64,000 bases of DNA from Dysidea avara (GCF_963678975.1 NC_089272.1:63748574-63812573), one strand, 5' to 3'. Positions 46,972-57,667 are shown, counted from the stretch's first letter. Program-made: numbers and translations. Notes: a model not told the origin generated them from the letters alone.

Positions 46972-47529
46972 TGTGACTGGATTTGCGAAAAGGTACCTCA
47001 CAAAGTTTGACCCATTTTTTTAACTTTACAACTTCATAACTTTTTAATCATAACATATTATTGCCTGAATTACAGGGGCGGAGGAAGTAGCTGATATGAG
47101 GGGGGGCTTGGCTGACCCAGACTTAGTCTCTGGTTTGGTATGGTGAGACCAAAAAAAAAAAAAAAAAAGGTCGCAACCAGCTGACAATAGCTGCCCACCT
47201 CACCAGCTACGCATTCACAGCTGATAAATTACATAAAAATCCTTACATAGCTCGCTACAGACTGCCCTAATACTGTGACTGCTTTATTAGAGTATCTCGA
47301 TCTTTATCGCGGTTTTCAGAACCACCAAGAAGGATAACTTCGGCGTGGTACCCCCCCCCCCTTTCCACTGCTTATGGGCCCTGAAATTTCCATGAGTGTA
47401 GCTACAGTGTCTGACTACATTTTGATGCAAAGAGCAACTTAATCAGTATAGGAAGTCAACAGCTATAACATTTTATTTGCTGATATGTAAAATGTGTGGA
47501 AAAGGTACCTTTTCACAAATCCGGTCACA
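46972..47529. mobile_element. Nested TGTGACYGG element
   Basis: Ends TGTGACTGGATTTGCGAAAA and the complement of TGTGACCGGATTTGTGAAAA, both continuing into GGTACC. Lies wholly inside the 46528-48009 element and contains a third element. Confidence 0.65.
47073..47393. mobile_element. Innermost CAGGGGCGG-type MITE
   Basis: Begins CAGGGGCGGAGGAAGTAG with a G run, ends with a C run and a CAGGGCCCATAAG-type terminus read in reverse. The interior has GAGACC-A(n)-GGTCGCAACCAGCTG and a CTTTATTAGAG module, the same core as at 43794 but with different ends. Target duplication unclear. Confidence 0.55.
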
Positions 47530-48009
47530 TTTTTTTGATTGTAACTGCTAATGCATGATACGATCAATTCAGTAACTCAATGCAATGCCATGCAGTTGAC
47601 TCACTTGAACTTTTGAAAAGTAATTTAAAGACATTTTAACATGATTAGACCAAGCAGTGTAATGAGAAGAGTACATGCATGGCTATAATCTGTACTAATG
47701 CTCTATTAGAATAATATAATATTATTACGATGACTGCTCTATTAGAGTATCTCGATCTTTTTTATACAAATTCAAGTAGCTGAAAAGTGGTCCAGCCATT
47801 GCAGGACCTTGCCATCGTGGGCTCCGGCCCTGCTACGCTGCTACATCCATATAGATTCTATTATGTGTGATACAGTATTGAATGCTGTAGTAGTAACGTT
47901 TGAGTAGAAAATTCAGGGTGCCACTAAAAACTCAGGCCTGCTCAGCCTGAGTTGCTGATTTTTTACCGAGGCAGCTGCCTCGGTTGCCTCAATGGTAGCT
48001 ACGCCACTG

Positions 48010-48545
48010 AATCCATGCCTTTAATCTCAGCCACTGTGTCACCAAAGGCTCCCTATAGCAAAATAAAAAATAAAAAATGCAAGGATTATGCAAACTAAGA
48101 ACTTCGGTAAAGAAGTTGGTATGCTGGTTGAAGTCCGAGTACAACATGTGGTGAGTATAGTTTGAAAGTTGGTGGTGTACGTGTGTGGTTGTGTTGTGTG
48201 GGTCAGTAACACATACTGTGTTGGGACAATAGCAGGGTACTGGATTTGAAGAACTGGACCTGACACATACAGTACTTAGCTTGAATATATAACAATATTA
48301 ACAATATATTATGCAGACACATTTCTACACACAGTCACACTATACGTACATAGATGTTGAATACTGGTAGTATGGTATACAATTCTTACAGGGTGTGTGA
48401 AGGAGACATTTAAGGCAGCAAGGTACAAAAATCAGCTATCATGTTTATTGCACCTGTTGTTAAACAACTCACCTGCTTGGAAGAAGAAAACTTATTGAAG
48501 ACATGTTCTGGTTGGCTTGGCATTCTCCAAGAGACTCCACTGGAG
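48010..48545 (-). CDS. Candidate host exons, minus strand, unknown
   Basis: On the minus strand 48545-48475 is open between an acceptor (tgtactccag) and a strong donor CAG/GTGAGT. A second open block after the acceptor tgtgtcag near 48256 has a threonine/histidine-rich frame with PCYCPNTVCVTDPHNTTTH and runs to about 48080. It is followed by a possible 43-bp intron and a short open piece up to the 46528-48009 insertion. The phases of the first two blocks can be joined. The product is not recognised and the model is speculative. Confidence 0.2.
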
Positions 48546-49053
48546 TACAGGTTGGTATGACTTTGGCATGCTCACGCATTTGTTTGTGGATGTATTAGTA
48601 TACAGTAAAGCTAGTCTTAGTAAACTCCAGCTGAATTAAAGCATAATAGACAACACCTCCATAATAAGGATGAAGTGATTTGGTCCTATATATCTAGCTC
48701 CATAAAATTCTTGGTCCCATTCCAGTGTCCATTATAAAGATGTTTCACTTGCAGTTTAAAAGACAGATTACTTGGAGACTTGTGATAGTACGCAATAGTC
48801 TAATCTAACAGTAGATATGTAGTAGTAGTTGGTTGTATGTAGCCATAGAGTGGAAGTGTTTGTTGACATGTTAGTATGACTATTAGCTACACGTTTTAAT
48901 TTGCTATGTTACCATACTGTATCCCTTTCTGTATATGCAGGGTGGATATGTGTAACTGTTGCCAGATGAGTCTACGATCAATGGACAAATCATGGAAATG
49001 GTTATATGGGGTCATTTTTCAATTTTATGGAATCAGTGTAATATAAATAACTG
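48546..49053. other. No gene recognised
   Basis: AT-rich sequence without open frames or terminal repeats that I can identify. Confidence 0.4.
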
Positions 49054-49206
49054 TAGTATATCCATACTATTGTTGTGTTGTAAAGAGTTTCTATAAATAG
49101 AAACTACAGTATATCCATGCTATCATTGTGTTGTAAAGAGTTTCTATAAATAGAAACTACAGTATATCCATACTATCGTTGTGTTGTAAGAGTTTCTATA
49201 ACTATA
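49054..49206 (+). repeat. About 60-bp tandem repeat, 2.5 units
   Basis: Units contain ACTACAGTATATCCATACTAT and TTGTGTTGTAAAGAGTTTC. Each unit includes an internal inverted pair GTTTCTATAAATAGAAAC. Confidence 0.85.
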
Positions 49207-49210
49207 ATAA

Positions 49211-50320
49211 GGCCCCTATTCGGTGATTATTAGTTTCTCATCCAGCCTTACTAATTATTATGATGCGGGCGGGAGGGTATTACCATTATGCCATTATTTT
49301 ATAATATTAACACACTGATGTACAGACCTTGTCCAAATTGTCTTTCTTTCTTTCCTTTACCAGCTGATTCTACTTTTCGTGATCGCCAACTGTTTTTCGA
49401 CAGTCAACTGAAAGCCTGCTTTGATGAAGTCGATAGAGCACGATTGCAACTGGCACTGCAGCAATTTGCTAACAGTTCTCCTGGTGATATATAGCGAATT
49501 GTAGCGTTCATCAACAAAAATTATAACAGTGTGGTATCACGTGTTCTTCTGAGCATGCGCAGAGTAAATAATGGCTTACCATGCGGTAGCTTACAGAAAA
49601 TTGCATTGTCTTTGCAACAACCGGCCATGCGCGGTTTGAGCATGCGCGTGTTTTGTAGTCTCGTGCTCAGACCGCTTTTTTTCTTTTTGTGTGGGGGCGG
49701 AGAAAAAAAGGGTCTGGTGGATCTCCAATACATTTTTTGTGCAGCCGGATCTAAAACTTTTGGGGATCATTGATTAGTTGTGATGAATAGCAAAGGCTTG
49801 TTAACGAAGCGACAATAGTAAATACGGCGCGCGTACCCAAGGATGCAGCCTTGCCAAGCAAACACGCGCCGTGTTTCCTATTGTCGCTTCGTTAACAAGC
49901 CTTTGCTATTCATCACCACTAATCAACGATCCCCAAAAGTTGTAGGTCCGGCTGCACAAAAAATGTATTGGAGATCCACCAGACCCTTTTTTTCTCCGCC
50001 CCCACACAAAAAGAAAAAAAAGCGGTCTGGGCACGAGACTACGTGTTTTGAATAATAAAACGTGCGCAATACCGGGTGCCGTTCAATTCCGCGTCAGTTA
50101 AATCATTGCATAACCGGAATTATACACACTTTTACGGCAAGTATACCAGGAATGGTAGTACTAGTTAGCAAATACCAAAACCCTGTATTGCACGAATTTT
50201 ATTATTCAAAACACGCGCATGCTCAAACCGCGCATGGCCGGTAGTTGCAAAGACAATGCAATTTTCTGTAAGAAGGATGCGGGCGGTGGATGAGAAACTA
50301 ATAATCACCAAATAGGGGCC
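49211..50320. mobile_element. PIF/Harbinger-type element, TAA duplication, with nested MITE
   Basis: Ends GGCCCCTATTCGGTGATTAT and the complement of GGCCCCTATTTGGTGATTAT, flanked by TAA. Subterminal GATGCGGGCGG blocks lie at both ends. A 58-codon coding remnant (49318-49494, DSTFRDRQLFFDSQLKACFD) is shared in inverted orientation with the 21849 copy. An inner inverted pair (49592-49645 and 50210-50267) surrounds a TAGTCT-family MITE. Confidence 0.85.
49656..50041. mobile_element. TAGTCT-family MITE, 9-bp duplication CGTGTTTTG
   Basis: 386 bp, almost wholly two inverted arms of about 180 bp starting TAGTCTCGTGCTCAGACCGC, flanked by CGTGTTTTG on both sides (49647-49655 and 50042-50050). Each terminus contains its own short hairpin (GGTCTG...CAGACC around GGGGGCGG). 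Same family as 58785-59326 and 61281-61564. Confidence 0.9.
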
Positions 50321-51298
50321 TAATTGTGGGTGGTTTGCATGAAGGTCTATGAAGTGTCGTGAAAGCGGTGATGTATGCACTGATGCTAACTGAACACTGA
50401 AATGAATGTCACAGTTTCACTGGCGAAGGGCTGGGAATTATACAGACGTGTACGAGTTATGTAGTAGTCAACTTGCCCAACAATTAGGTGGGGACTATTC
50501 TACGGAACGGAACGGAACGGAACGGAACGGAATGATGGACTAAACCACGGAACGGAACGCTTTCTCAAATTGAAGCTTGCAACTTACCATTGCTGAAACT
50601 TCCCTTATAAGTTAGCAGTGGCATCTCCAGTGGGTAATTAAACATAAGATAAAAAGAATTAACGGATCGATTGTGGGTTTTTGTTGGTTGTCATTAGTAA
50701 CGAAGTATTATTGTGGGATGAGCTGTATCAGTGATGTTCATCCATACGGAAGGGAACTATTTAGACTTTAGAAAGCAGTCTGGGCCGGTCTTTCAAGTCA
50801 TAAGTCAGTGTATAAATAAAGCAAGCAGGAAGATACTGGTAACAGGAAAGAGCCAGCTGAATTAAAACTTGAAGAATTTTGTGCAGTGTGTGAGGAGCAA
50901 ATATTTTGGCAGACCGCAAGGAGGGTATATTCTGCAAACATCACTGAAGTGTATGCATGGAGTTATTTATATATTAACAGCTGGTGCAGTGGACTAATGC
51001 CGTATTCAATAGTGAGCTGATTTTATCTGTTGTGCAATTCAAGGATGTGTCTGACTGCTAGCCTTGAATCAGGCTAAATGCCAAACTCCAAGATCAGCCA
51101 AATCTCTATTATAAGCCGCATGTGAAACCATGCCCGTAGCCACCAGGCAAACGTGATTTGGACCAGGATGTGTGTGTAATTTCAATGTATCTAGTCAGAC
51201 CTGAAATGGAACACTCACATTAATTACATACCACCTAAGAATCCTAGGATTTCTTAAGTGTAACATTTCACATGCTTTACTTCAAACAAAACAGGTTA

Positions 51299-51712
51299 AA
51301 TTTGTTCGTCTATTTTCAAGTGATTCCCAGTCCAGCTGGTCCATGAAATTACAATGGGATCACATGTATTTGTTATAGTGCGGGCTGTCCTGTGTTGGAT
51401 CTACTCTAGAGTTGAAATTTCAAGGTAGACTCACTGCCAATGTACTGACACTAGTACTGTTGTAGCATGTTTAAGTGGAGGACAAATGAAATAGTAATGC
51501 TAGATTATTTATGTATACAAATTTTTCATAATGAAATTGATATCCCATTTTGATTTGTACTTCCACTTTGCAACATATTCAAGAACAAGAAGCTACCACA
51601 CTTAATCTCCAACCACTGTCATTAATTAACCAAGATCTCACTAGTCTGTAATTCACCTTACTGTAGTGATTTTATTGATTCATCTGTATGTTTCTTCATT
51701 TTCCTTTGAAGT
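51299..51712 (-). pseudogene. Decayed LINE fragment
   Basis: Shares long stretches with the LINE at 35694-36797 (for example TCAAGTGATTCCCAGTCCAG and ATATCCCATTTTGATTTGTA variants), rearranged and without open frame. It lies inside the 50487-52991 element. Confidence 0.6.
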
Positions 51713-51717
51713 TGTAC

Positions 51718-51964
51718 CAAGAGTTCATAATAAGGTGGAGAGTGTCTAACTTGAATGCATTCACCAAACACCCTGCTTAAAGTAACACCTTGGCCTTATT
51801 TCAGAACAAAGGCTTTACCTTCTTCAGCAACACTAATCAACAGTTTTCTATCCCCCAGTAAAAGTGTTGATTTGATGAAAGGTGAACTTTACGCAGGGTG
51901 TTTGTACAGGCCATACTGAGAGTTAGACACTCTCCCCCATACAAATCAGTATTACGAACTCTTG
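51718..51964. mobile_element. MITE of the CAAGAGT family, 7-bp target duplication
   Basis: 247 bp with ends CAAGAGTTCATAAT and the complement of CAAGAGTTCGTAAT, flanked by GTTGTAC on both sides (51711-51717 and 51965-51971). Subterminal GGAGAGTGTCTAACT is mirrored at the right. Confidence 0.85.
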
Positions 51965-52994
51965 GTTGTACAGTATAGGTAAACAAAGATAAGTTTCTCT
52001 CCCATCTTATTCTAGGATTTCTATTGACAAGGAAAATTCAATTATTTGTATACAGGCTCAAAATTGAGAAAATATAAAGAAAGTGAATTAATATTATACA
52101 GTCAGTTTGCTTTTGGATATTTAATGTCTCCAACCACAACAAAAATTCGATGAATCCATGTATCTCATCACTGGTCTTCTGAACATTCTGAAAGTGATAC
52201 CTCACTCAATCAACCATATATTCTGTTTATTAGACTGAATAAAGTCATGATTACCTAAACAATCACTTAATTAATGTTTTATATATAATTATCCTATTCC
52301 ATTTTCCTGGAGGTTCCACTGATAAAATGCAATTTCAGCAATGATAGCAGCTAGCCAAGCTGCAAGTTGATTCAGAAAGCATTCCATTCTGTAAAATAGA
52401 CCCCATCCAGAATTCAACTCAGTACTCAGGCTGAGATATCTGACAATAGTCCACTACTCTGTTACTGAATCATTGATGTTCACACAATATAGCCTCCTTG
52501 AGGTATCTGAATGTTTGCTTCTCACACACTGCACAAAATTCCTTTAGATTCTGCTTAGACTGAGTTGATTCAGCTTGTCACTATACTTGTTTCCTTTGTA
52601 GTGCAGCTATACACATACTGATTTATGCCGATTAGAAAGGCTGGGCCTCAGACTGTACATTCTAAAGTCAAGTAAGTAAAAATAACTCACATACTAGTAA
52701 AAACAAGTCATGCATTAAGTTCCCTACTTGATATATCCGAAGATGAACACACTGAGTCAGCTATTCCCACAATTAGTACTTCGTTACTAATGACAACCAA
52801 CAAGAACCCACAATCGATCCTTAAATTCGTTTTATCTTTCTTGGGGTACGTTTGATTACCTGCTGGAAGTGCCACTGATAACTTGTACAGCAATGGTAAG
52901 CTGCAAGCTTCAATCTGAGAAAGCATTCCGTTCCGCAGTTTAGTCCATCATTCCGTTCCGTTCCGTTCCGTTCCGTAGAATAGTCCCCACCAAC

Positions 52995-53210
52995 AATTAT
53001 TTCAACTGTATCCGAAAAGCTTGGCTAGCAATACTCCCTGGTCACACATACGATTACGCGGAGTCAGTGGAGGCATACTATGCCAGGCGAATTGGAATGG
53101 TCAAACAAATGGACTCACAATTAAATCAGTTGACAGCACAGTGTGTCCATTTATCACGTAAGCCAGATGACCTAGCCAACTTTTCATCAGAAGCCACAAT
53201 TTGGGAATAG
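52995..53210 (+). CDS. Candidate terminal exon of an unknown gene, abutting a transposon
   Basis: 71 open codons, without ATG, run from the AACAATTA duplication to a TAG at 53208-53210. The peptide contains CIRKAWLAILPGHTYDYAES, then AYYARRIGMVKQMDSQLNQL and a helical tail; composition is protein-like. The 5' part of the gene would lie left of 50487, interrupted by the 2.5-kb element. Family not recognised. Confidence 0.35.
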   Translation, partial: NYFNCIRKAWLAILPGHTYDYAESVEAYYARRIGMVKQMDSQLNQLTAQCVHLSRKPDDLANFSSEATIWE

Positions 53211-53528
53211 AGGCGGGCACCTGACACCTCGACGTCATGGCGGCAAGTTTGAATCTTCAAAGAGCACAAAAGCGATCTCATAAACTGACAAACAACTTTT
53301 AGCGAAATTAAATGTATAGATACATTGTGTAAAAAGCCCCTGATAGCCGCAGCCTTTTACAATACGACTTCATGGTTGAAAGAAAATCGCCCCAATGGGA
53401 TGCGATGACGAAGAAAATGATGCACTTTTGAATAAATAATTTCATTAATGCATTGTAAATGGGTGGGCGATGGAACAAACTACTCCAACAATTCGCCTGA
53501 CTTTTCGTGTGGTAGTTACTCATTATAC
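53211..53528. other. No gene recognised
   Basis: Short non-coding stretch between the candidate exon and the micro-insertion. The minus-strand open frame here shows no motif. Confidence 0.4.
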
Positions 53529-53553
53529 CATAGTAAGGTATATATTATCTATG
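53529..53553. mobile_element. 25-bp micro-insertion, second copy, 7-bp duplication ATTATAC
   Basis: Identical to 29644-29668 in reverse orientation, flanked by ATTATAC on both sides (53522-53528 and 53554-53560). Termini CATAG and CTATG match those of the 6.36-kb P-type element. Confidence 0.75.
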
Positions 53554-53826
53554 ATTATACAAAGGTTACATGCCCCTGGTTTTCGAGGTAGAATTTTTTG
53601 GTAAGGCTGAGATTTCGCCAGGCGGATTTTAAAAGATTGCATAATCGATCCCTCATGTAAATGACTCACAGTAGTGTCGCGTGTTTATTATTTTGTGGGC
53701 GCGCGCTTTGTGCTTCTTGGCCTCGCGACTCACTATCGCGGACTGCGTGACCGTTGTTACATGATTTTCTTACAGAGGCATTAGCAAATCAAATTCGCTC
53801 GTATCACGAGATCTAGCGCGGCAAAA

Positions 53827-55493
53827 ATGTCTGAGAGCGGGACCTCTAGTGGGACTGCTGTGTCAACTGAGCCAAACAGAGTGATTGTTAATGTAGTGCA
53901 CCAGGACCACCTTTCGAACAGTGTCACTACCGTGAGTGGAGAAACAAGACCGGCTGCCTCTATGAATTCATCTGTGAGTACTCCTGTACAGGCTAATGGA
54001 ATTCGTGGAAACTTACTGCCAGTTAGCAGTGGTATTGTGACACCAATTCTCTCCCAAAAAGGTTTGTCAGCATTATTACAGTCATACATCAGTAGTCAAC
54101 TTTGCCAAGTCTCAAGAAACAGTCAGCCTATTTCAGTGTCAGCACGTACTTCAGCAGCAGTGACACAACCAAGATTTCAACTGTCTAGTACTAGTTCCCC
54201 CGGCACACAACTTGCAGGTGTCAATAATCCTTTGGTTACCAGCCATGTAAAATGTAGTGCTGCTACAAGTTGTAAAGTGAATTTCAATGTCAAGGTAATT
54301 AATCCAACTAAGAAAAAAGAATTTGAAATGTATGCTGAGAGAGGTGTCTAAGGATCATATTTCTACACCAACTTTACTACGTAAAGAACTCGTACAGCAG
54401 TTTGGAGAAAGCTTAGTGTCTACGACTCAGGACTTTGCAGTTGGATATTACAGGGGTTGTTGTAAGCTGAGCATATGCTCTCCTGCAGACATTGAAGAAG
54501 TCTGGAAGTGTGCTTGTAAAGGGGAGAACATTACACTTTGGTGTAATGGACCCAAGCAGACCAGAATTGAAATTGGTTCTGACAGTGATGAAGATGTACC
54601 AAAACAGAGAAAGAAGCAAAAGAGATGTGCATTAGATGAAAAAAACAGACGAGTAGAAAAACTTGTATCTTCTCTTCGAGAAAAGCATGGTGACACATTC
54701 ACCAAGATTCAATACAGCTAGGTTGTGGGCCAAAATGGTAGATGTGGGAACTCAAAAGTACGTTTGTGATGTATAATATTTATGTATACAATTACAGTTA
54801 AACCTTCTTAATAGGACCACCTATATAGCTATGTGAGACTGTACTGTATAGCCTAAATATTTCAAGGGGGAATTTTTGTGATTTTGGTGGATACCAACAA
54901 AAATTTTATCCTTGAAATATTTAGACCTCCATAATTATAGTCTAATACATTTTGGCAATGTTTGCAATTCCATGAACTAGGTAACACTGCTCAACCTTGA
55001 AAAAGGTGCCCTTTGAAATATTTAGGCTATACAGTAAGTCTTGGCCTCAATAATGAGGTGACCTTATTGGAGGTTATCAAGCACATGTAAATTGTGTTAG
55101 GGGCTAGTATTGTATAGTCACAAGGTGGTCTTATTGAGGTGGTCACTGAATATGGTTCATTGTATATTCTATAGGTCTTTAGAAGAACCACCTGGGATAC
55201 CTGCATTTTGTGGTCGTCACAAACAGTCAAGTTCTGAGCAAGCTCTAAGCAGTGCAATGGCAGAAGTAGCAAAGAATTTTGCACCAAAACCACAGAGACC
55301 ATTGCCAACAAGTGATACTGATACCCCAGGGTCATCTACAGTGTCTCCTGGAAAGAATGCTAACTTGAGGGTCAGTTATCTTCAACAGCTGAAGGATTTG
55401 CATGGTCTCTATGATTGTCGTGCTATGAATGAGTCAGAATTCTTGGAGCAGAAAAAGCCAATATTGGAGCAGTTGACAAAGCTTAAGCCCTAG
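53827..55493 (+). pseudogene. Accessory gene of the Tc1/mariner-type transposon
   Basis: Ser/Thr-rich N-terminus (MSESGTSSGTAVSTEP), then a small folded-looking region LLRKELVQQFGESL...FAVGYYRGCCKLSICSPADI...ITLWCNG, which recalls a PB1/ubiquitin-like fold. Next come an acidic/basic stretch (SDSDEDVPKQRKKQKR), a helix VEKLVSSLREKHGD, and after an intron (54760 to 55171) a C-terminal helix YLQQLKDLHGLYDC with EFLEQKKPILEQL. A frameshift lies near 54330 and another near 54720, just before the 3' splice donor. The TA-flanked MITE 54844-55034 sits in the intron. Function unknown; probably DNA- or transposase-binding (inference). Confidence 0.65.
54844..55034. mobile_element. TA-flanked MITE in the accessory-gene intron
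   Basis: 191 bp; ends CTGTATAGCCTAAATATTTC and the complement of CTGTATAGCCTAAATATTTC, flanked by TA (54842-54843 and 55035-55036). Similar in size and layout to the element at 12357-12545. Confidence 0.8.
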
Positions 55494-55573
55494 TGCTTTC
55501 TGCCAACAAAAACATTTTACACATGATTTTAAACTTTGAAATTGTTTTGTTAGTGTGTCACAGTATGTACTGG

Positions 55574-56912
55574 CTACTTGTACCCTGAGTATGTTATGTA
55601 TTTTCTACAATTCTCAACTGATACAGACTGGAATGCCATCAGTAGCATGGTGAGTATGGAGAGTGATGTATCCACTAGCAAATCGTTTGCCTGCATGTAC
55701 TGTTTCACCTCACCGAAGACACATTCTATGGGGTTATAGTCTGGTGAGTATGGTGGGAGAAATCTAACCAAAGCTCCAATGCTACAAATGGCATCAACAA
55801 CATCATCGACATGATGAATTGATGCATTATCCATCACCACCACGGAATTTACGCTTCTTCCATCAAAAGGTCTAAGGATAGGCAGCAATTGTGTATTATT
55901 ATTATTATTGGGGGTACAGGTAAGGAGGCAAAGCCTGTAAAAACCTGTATATATGAAATCCAGAAAAACATCACAATTTACTGTTCTCTCCGTAATGTAC
56001 ATGTCCTGAATACCTTCCATTGACAATATTCCAATGGCAGAATATCGCATACCTCTCAGCTGCAGCTGGTAGTCTTGTGGTGGTAGTCCTCTAATCCCAT
56101 ATCCAAAGAAACGAAGTGTACTTCTCAGACATGCCAACTCTCACGCATTAGGCGTGAGTCTCACTCTTTGGCTAGTAATCTCACGCTCTCACGCCTAACC
56201 CTCTGTTTCTCACTCTTTCAGCTTAGTTCTCACGCATTTCTCACACCTGATCTGCTTCGTAATTAGCCCTGTGCTTATTTTTGTACTTGGAACATGCGAC
56301 GACCGTTTTTTTGGTCTTCACTACCAAAAATCTTGGAGCTGCACTTGAATCTGGTCCACATTGCTGGTAGTGTTTGAGGTCTCACTCCTAAAATTGTTCA
56401 GAGGTTGGCATCTCTGACTTCTCCTGTCACACCCAGTTTCATCAATCCATACTATCGTTGAAGGGTCAAATGCTGACATCTCAGCCACGTATTCAACACG
56501 TTTCACTTCTGATTGCTGCAATGCAATGTGAGTAATCAGTTGACGACTCAAACCCAGCTTTCTAATTGTACGACATATAGTCTAGTTCAGTGATACATCC
56601 ACTACAATTCCACGCACTCTCTGCAACTCTGCCTGTAGCTCCCTCAGGATGGCACGAAATCAGCTCAAGTACTAATAGCTGATCATCATCACTTAACTTG
56701 CAATAACAACCATTACGCCTTTCAAATGGATGGACATGCCCTGTTACAAGAAATCTCTCAGCATACCGATGGACGGTTCTATCGCTGACGAATAGCATAC
56801 GCGCTACTTCATCAGCAGGCTTTGCCAACATGACGTGTTGCCAAACAATTCGCCACCTCAAGTCTACTGAATAGGATACAGGCATGAGTAACTGCTTGCA
56901 TGAATCAGCCAA
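55574..56912 (-). pseudogene. DD34E transposase, interrupted by a MITE
   Basis: N-terminal helix-turn-helix region: VDLRWRIVWQHVMLAKPADE and MLFVSDRTVHRYAERF. Catalytic domain: STIVWIDETGCDRR (first Asp), SVVVMDNASIHH (second Asp) and RFLPPYSPDYNPIE (Glu), with 34 residues between the second Asp and Glu, then FGEVKQYM. This is the IS630/Tc1/mariner (DDE_3) pattern. Breaks: a frameshift near 56640, a TAG just after VDVSLN (about 56580), and a 291-bp MITE after CDRR. An AAT-type expansion (NNNNN) lies near 55905 in the catalytic core. Inactive. Confidence 0.85.
56126..56416. mobile_element. TCTCACGC-family MITE inside the transposase gene
   Basis: Ends CAGACATGCCAAC and the complement of CAGAGATGCCAAC, flanked by ACTTCT on both sides (56120-56125 and 56417-56422). 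Removing the element and one flank rejoins the transposase codons in frame. The interior has many TCTCACGC repeats, as at 22444-22640. Confidence 0.85.
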
Positions 56913-57027
56913 CTTTATAATTTTAAACTCAGTCTATAATGGCTTTCGATTGGTTACTTTTCACGTGATATCATTGACCTAAAAAACTTATTGACAACGG
57001 TCACGAAATCCGCGATATCAAGAGTTA

Positions 57028-57135
57028 CTGAGGATTTTCTGTCCGTTCAAACATTGCGTACTGCGTCAGTGCCGGCTCCATGGATAATAATGCAGTACGC
57101 AATACACAATGTTCGAACGGACAGAAAATCCTCAG
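57028..57135. mobile_element. TA-flanked foldback MITE, 108 bp
   Basis: Two inverted arms of about 40 bp starting CTGAGGATTTTCTGTCCGTT with a 28-bp loop, flanked by TA. It lies 10 bp outside the right end of the Tc1/mariner-type element. Confidence 0.8.
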
Positions 57136-57451
57136 TAATAATCTCTTATTATTATTAACTCTTGGCGATATGAAATCACGGTAGACTAGATACACGTGAT
57201 TTCACCAGTCACGTGACTATACTTCCCTCAAGCCACTGACTACAATTTTTTAAAATCCACAAACTCTCATTGGCCACCCTAGTACATTTGCATAGTTATG
57301 CTTTGAACAACCGTTTAAGCTGCTTTATTTTGAACTAAGACTCTTACGAGACAAGCACCTTTATATCAAACTACCAAGCTAGAATTTTATCTTATCGTAA
57401 ACTTCCTTCCCCTCTTAGCATTCTACAAAGACCACCCGCTTTGTCGAAATG

Positions 57452-57667
57452 CCGTAGGCGGGGAAAGTTACGGCGCGTGGGAATTGTAGTAACCATCGCG
57501 AAACTTTTACGCCGGTTGTATTGCTAGACTGTCTACATGCTTGTATTTGTACAGTAAGATATTCTTATATACACAGTCAGTATCGCGAAACTTTAAGTTT
57601 TCCGCCGGTATACAGAGCAGAGAGCCATTTGCAAAACTTTTCCCACGCGTAACTTTCCCGCCTACGG
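57452..57667. mobile_element. Inverted-repeat MITE, CCGTAGGCGGG ends
   Basis: Ends CCGTAGGCGGGGAAAGTTAC and the complement of CCGTAGGCGGGAAAGTTACG. An inner inverted-like pair has ATCGCGAAACTTT. Target duplication not clear. Confidence 0.65.

Larger units (their letters stand above)
46528..48009. mobile_element. CAGTGGCG-family element, AATCC duplication, with nested elements
   Basis: Ends CAGTGGCGTAGCCAGG and the complement of CAGTGGCGTAGCTACC, both followed by a TTTTACCGAGGCA block, and flanked by AATCC on both sides. It carries an element at 46972-47529, which itself holds another at 47073-47393, plus a further CTCTATTAGAG module at 47730-47758. A relative is at 17374-18242. No transposase. 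Confidence 0.8.
50487..52991. mobile_element. Non-autonomous element with CGGAA-repeat termini, 8-bp duplication AACAATTA
   Basis: 2505 bp; ends GGTGGGGACTATTCTACGGA and its near-exact complement, continuing as (CGGAA)n pentamers, then GGAATGATGGACTAAAC and further inverted sequence to about 110 bp. Flanked by AACAATTA on both sides (50479-50486 and 52992-52999). The interior holds LINE scraps and a CAAGAGT MITE but no transposase. Confidence 0.85.
53736..57015 (-). mobile_element. Tc1/mariner-type transposon with accessory gene, 3280 bp
   Basis: Inverted ends TCGCGGACTGCGTGACCGTT and the complement of TCGCGGATTTCGTGACCGTT, flanked by TA (53734-53735 and 57016-57017). A minus-strand DD34E transposase starts about 100 bp inside the right end and a plus-strand accessory gene about 90 bp inside the left end, so they converge. 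Each is broken by frameshifts or stops, and the transposase is also interrupted by a MITE. Most Tc1/mariner elements are about half this size with one gene. Confidence 0.8.

Noticed and set aside
48475..48545. Joining the 48-kb minus-strand exons across the 46528-48009 element into a longer gene
   Set aside because: Dropping the element and one AATCC leaves a stop soon after in each frame, so the join is not supported.
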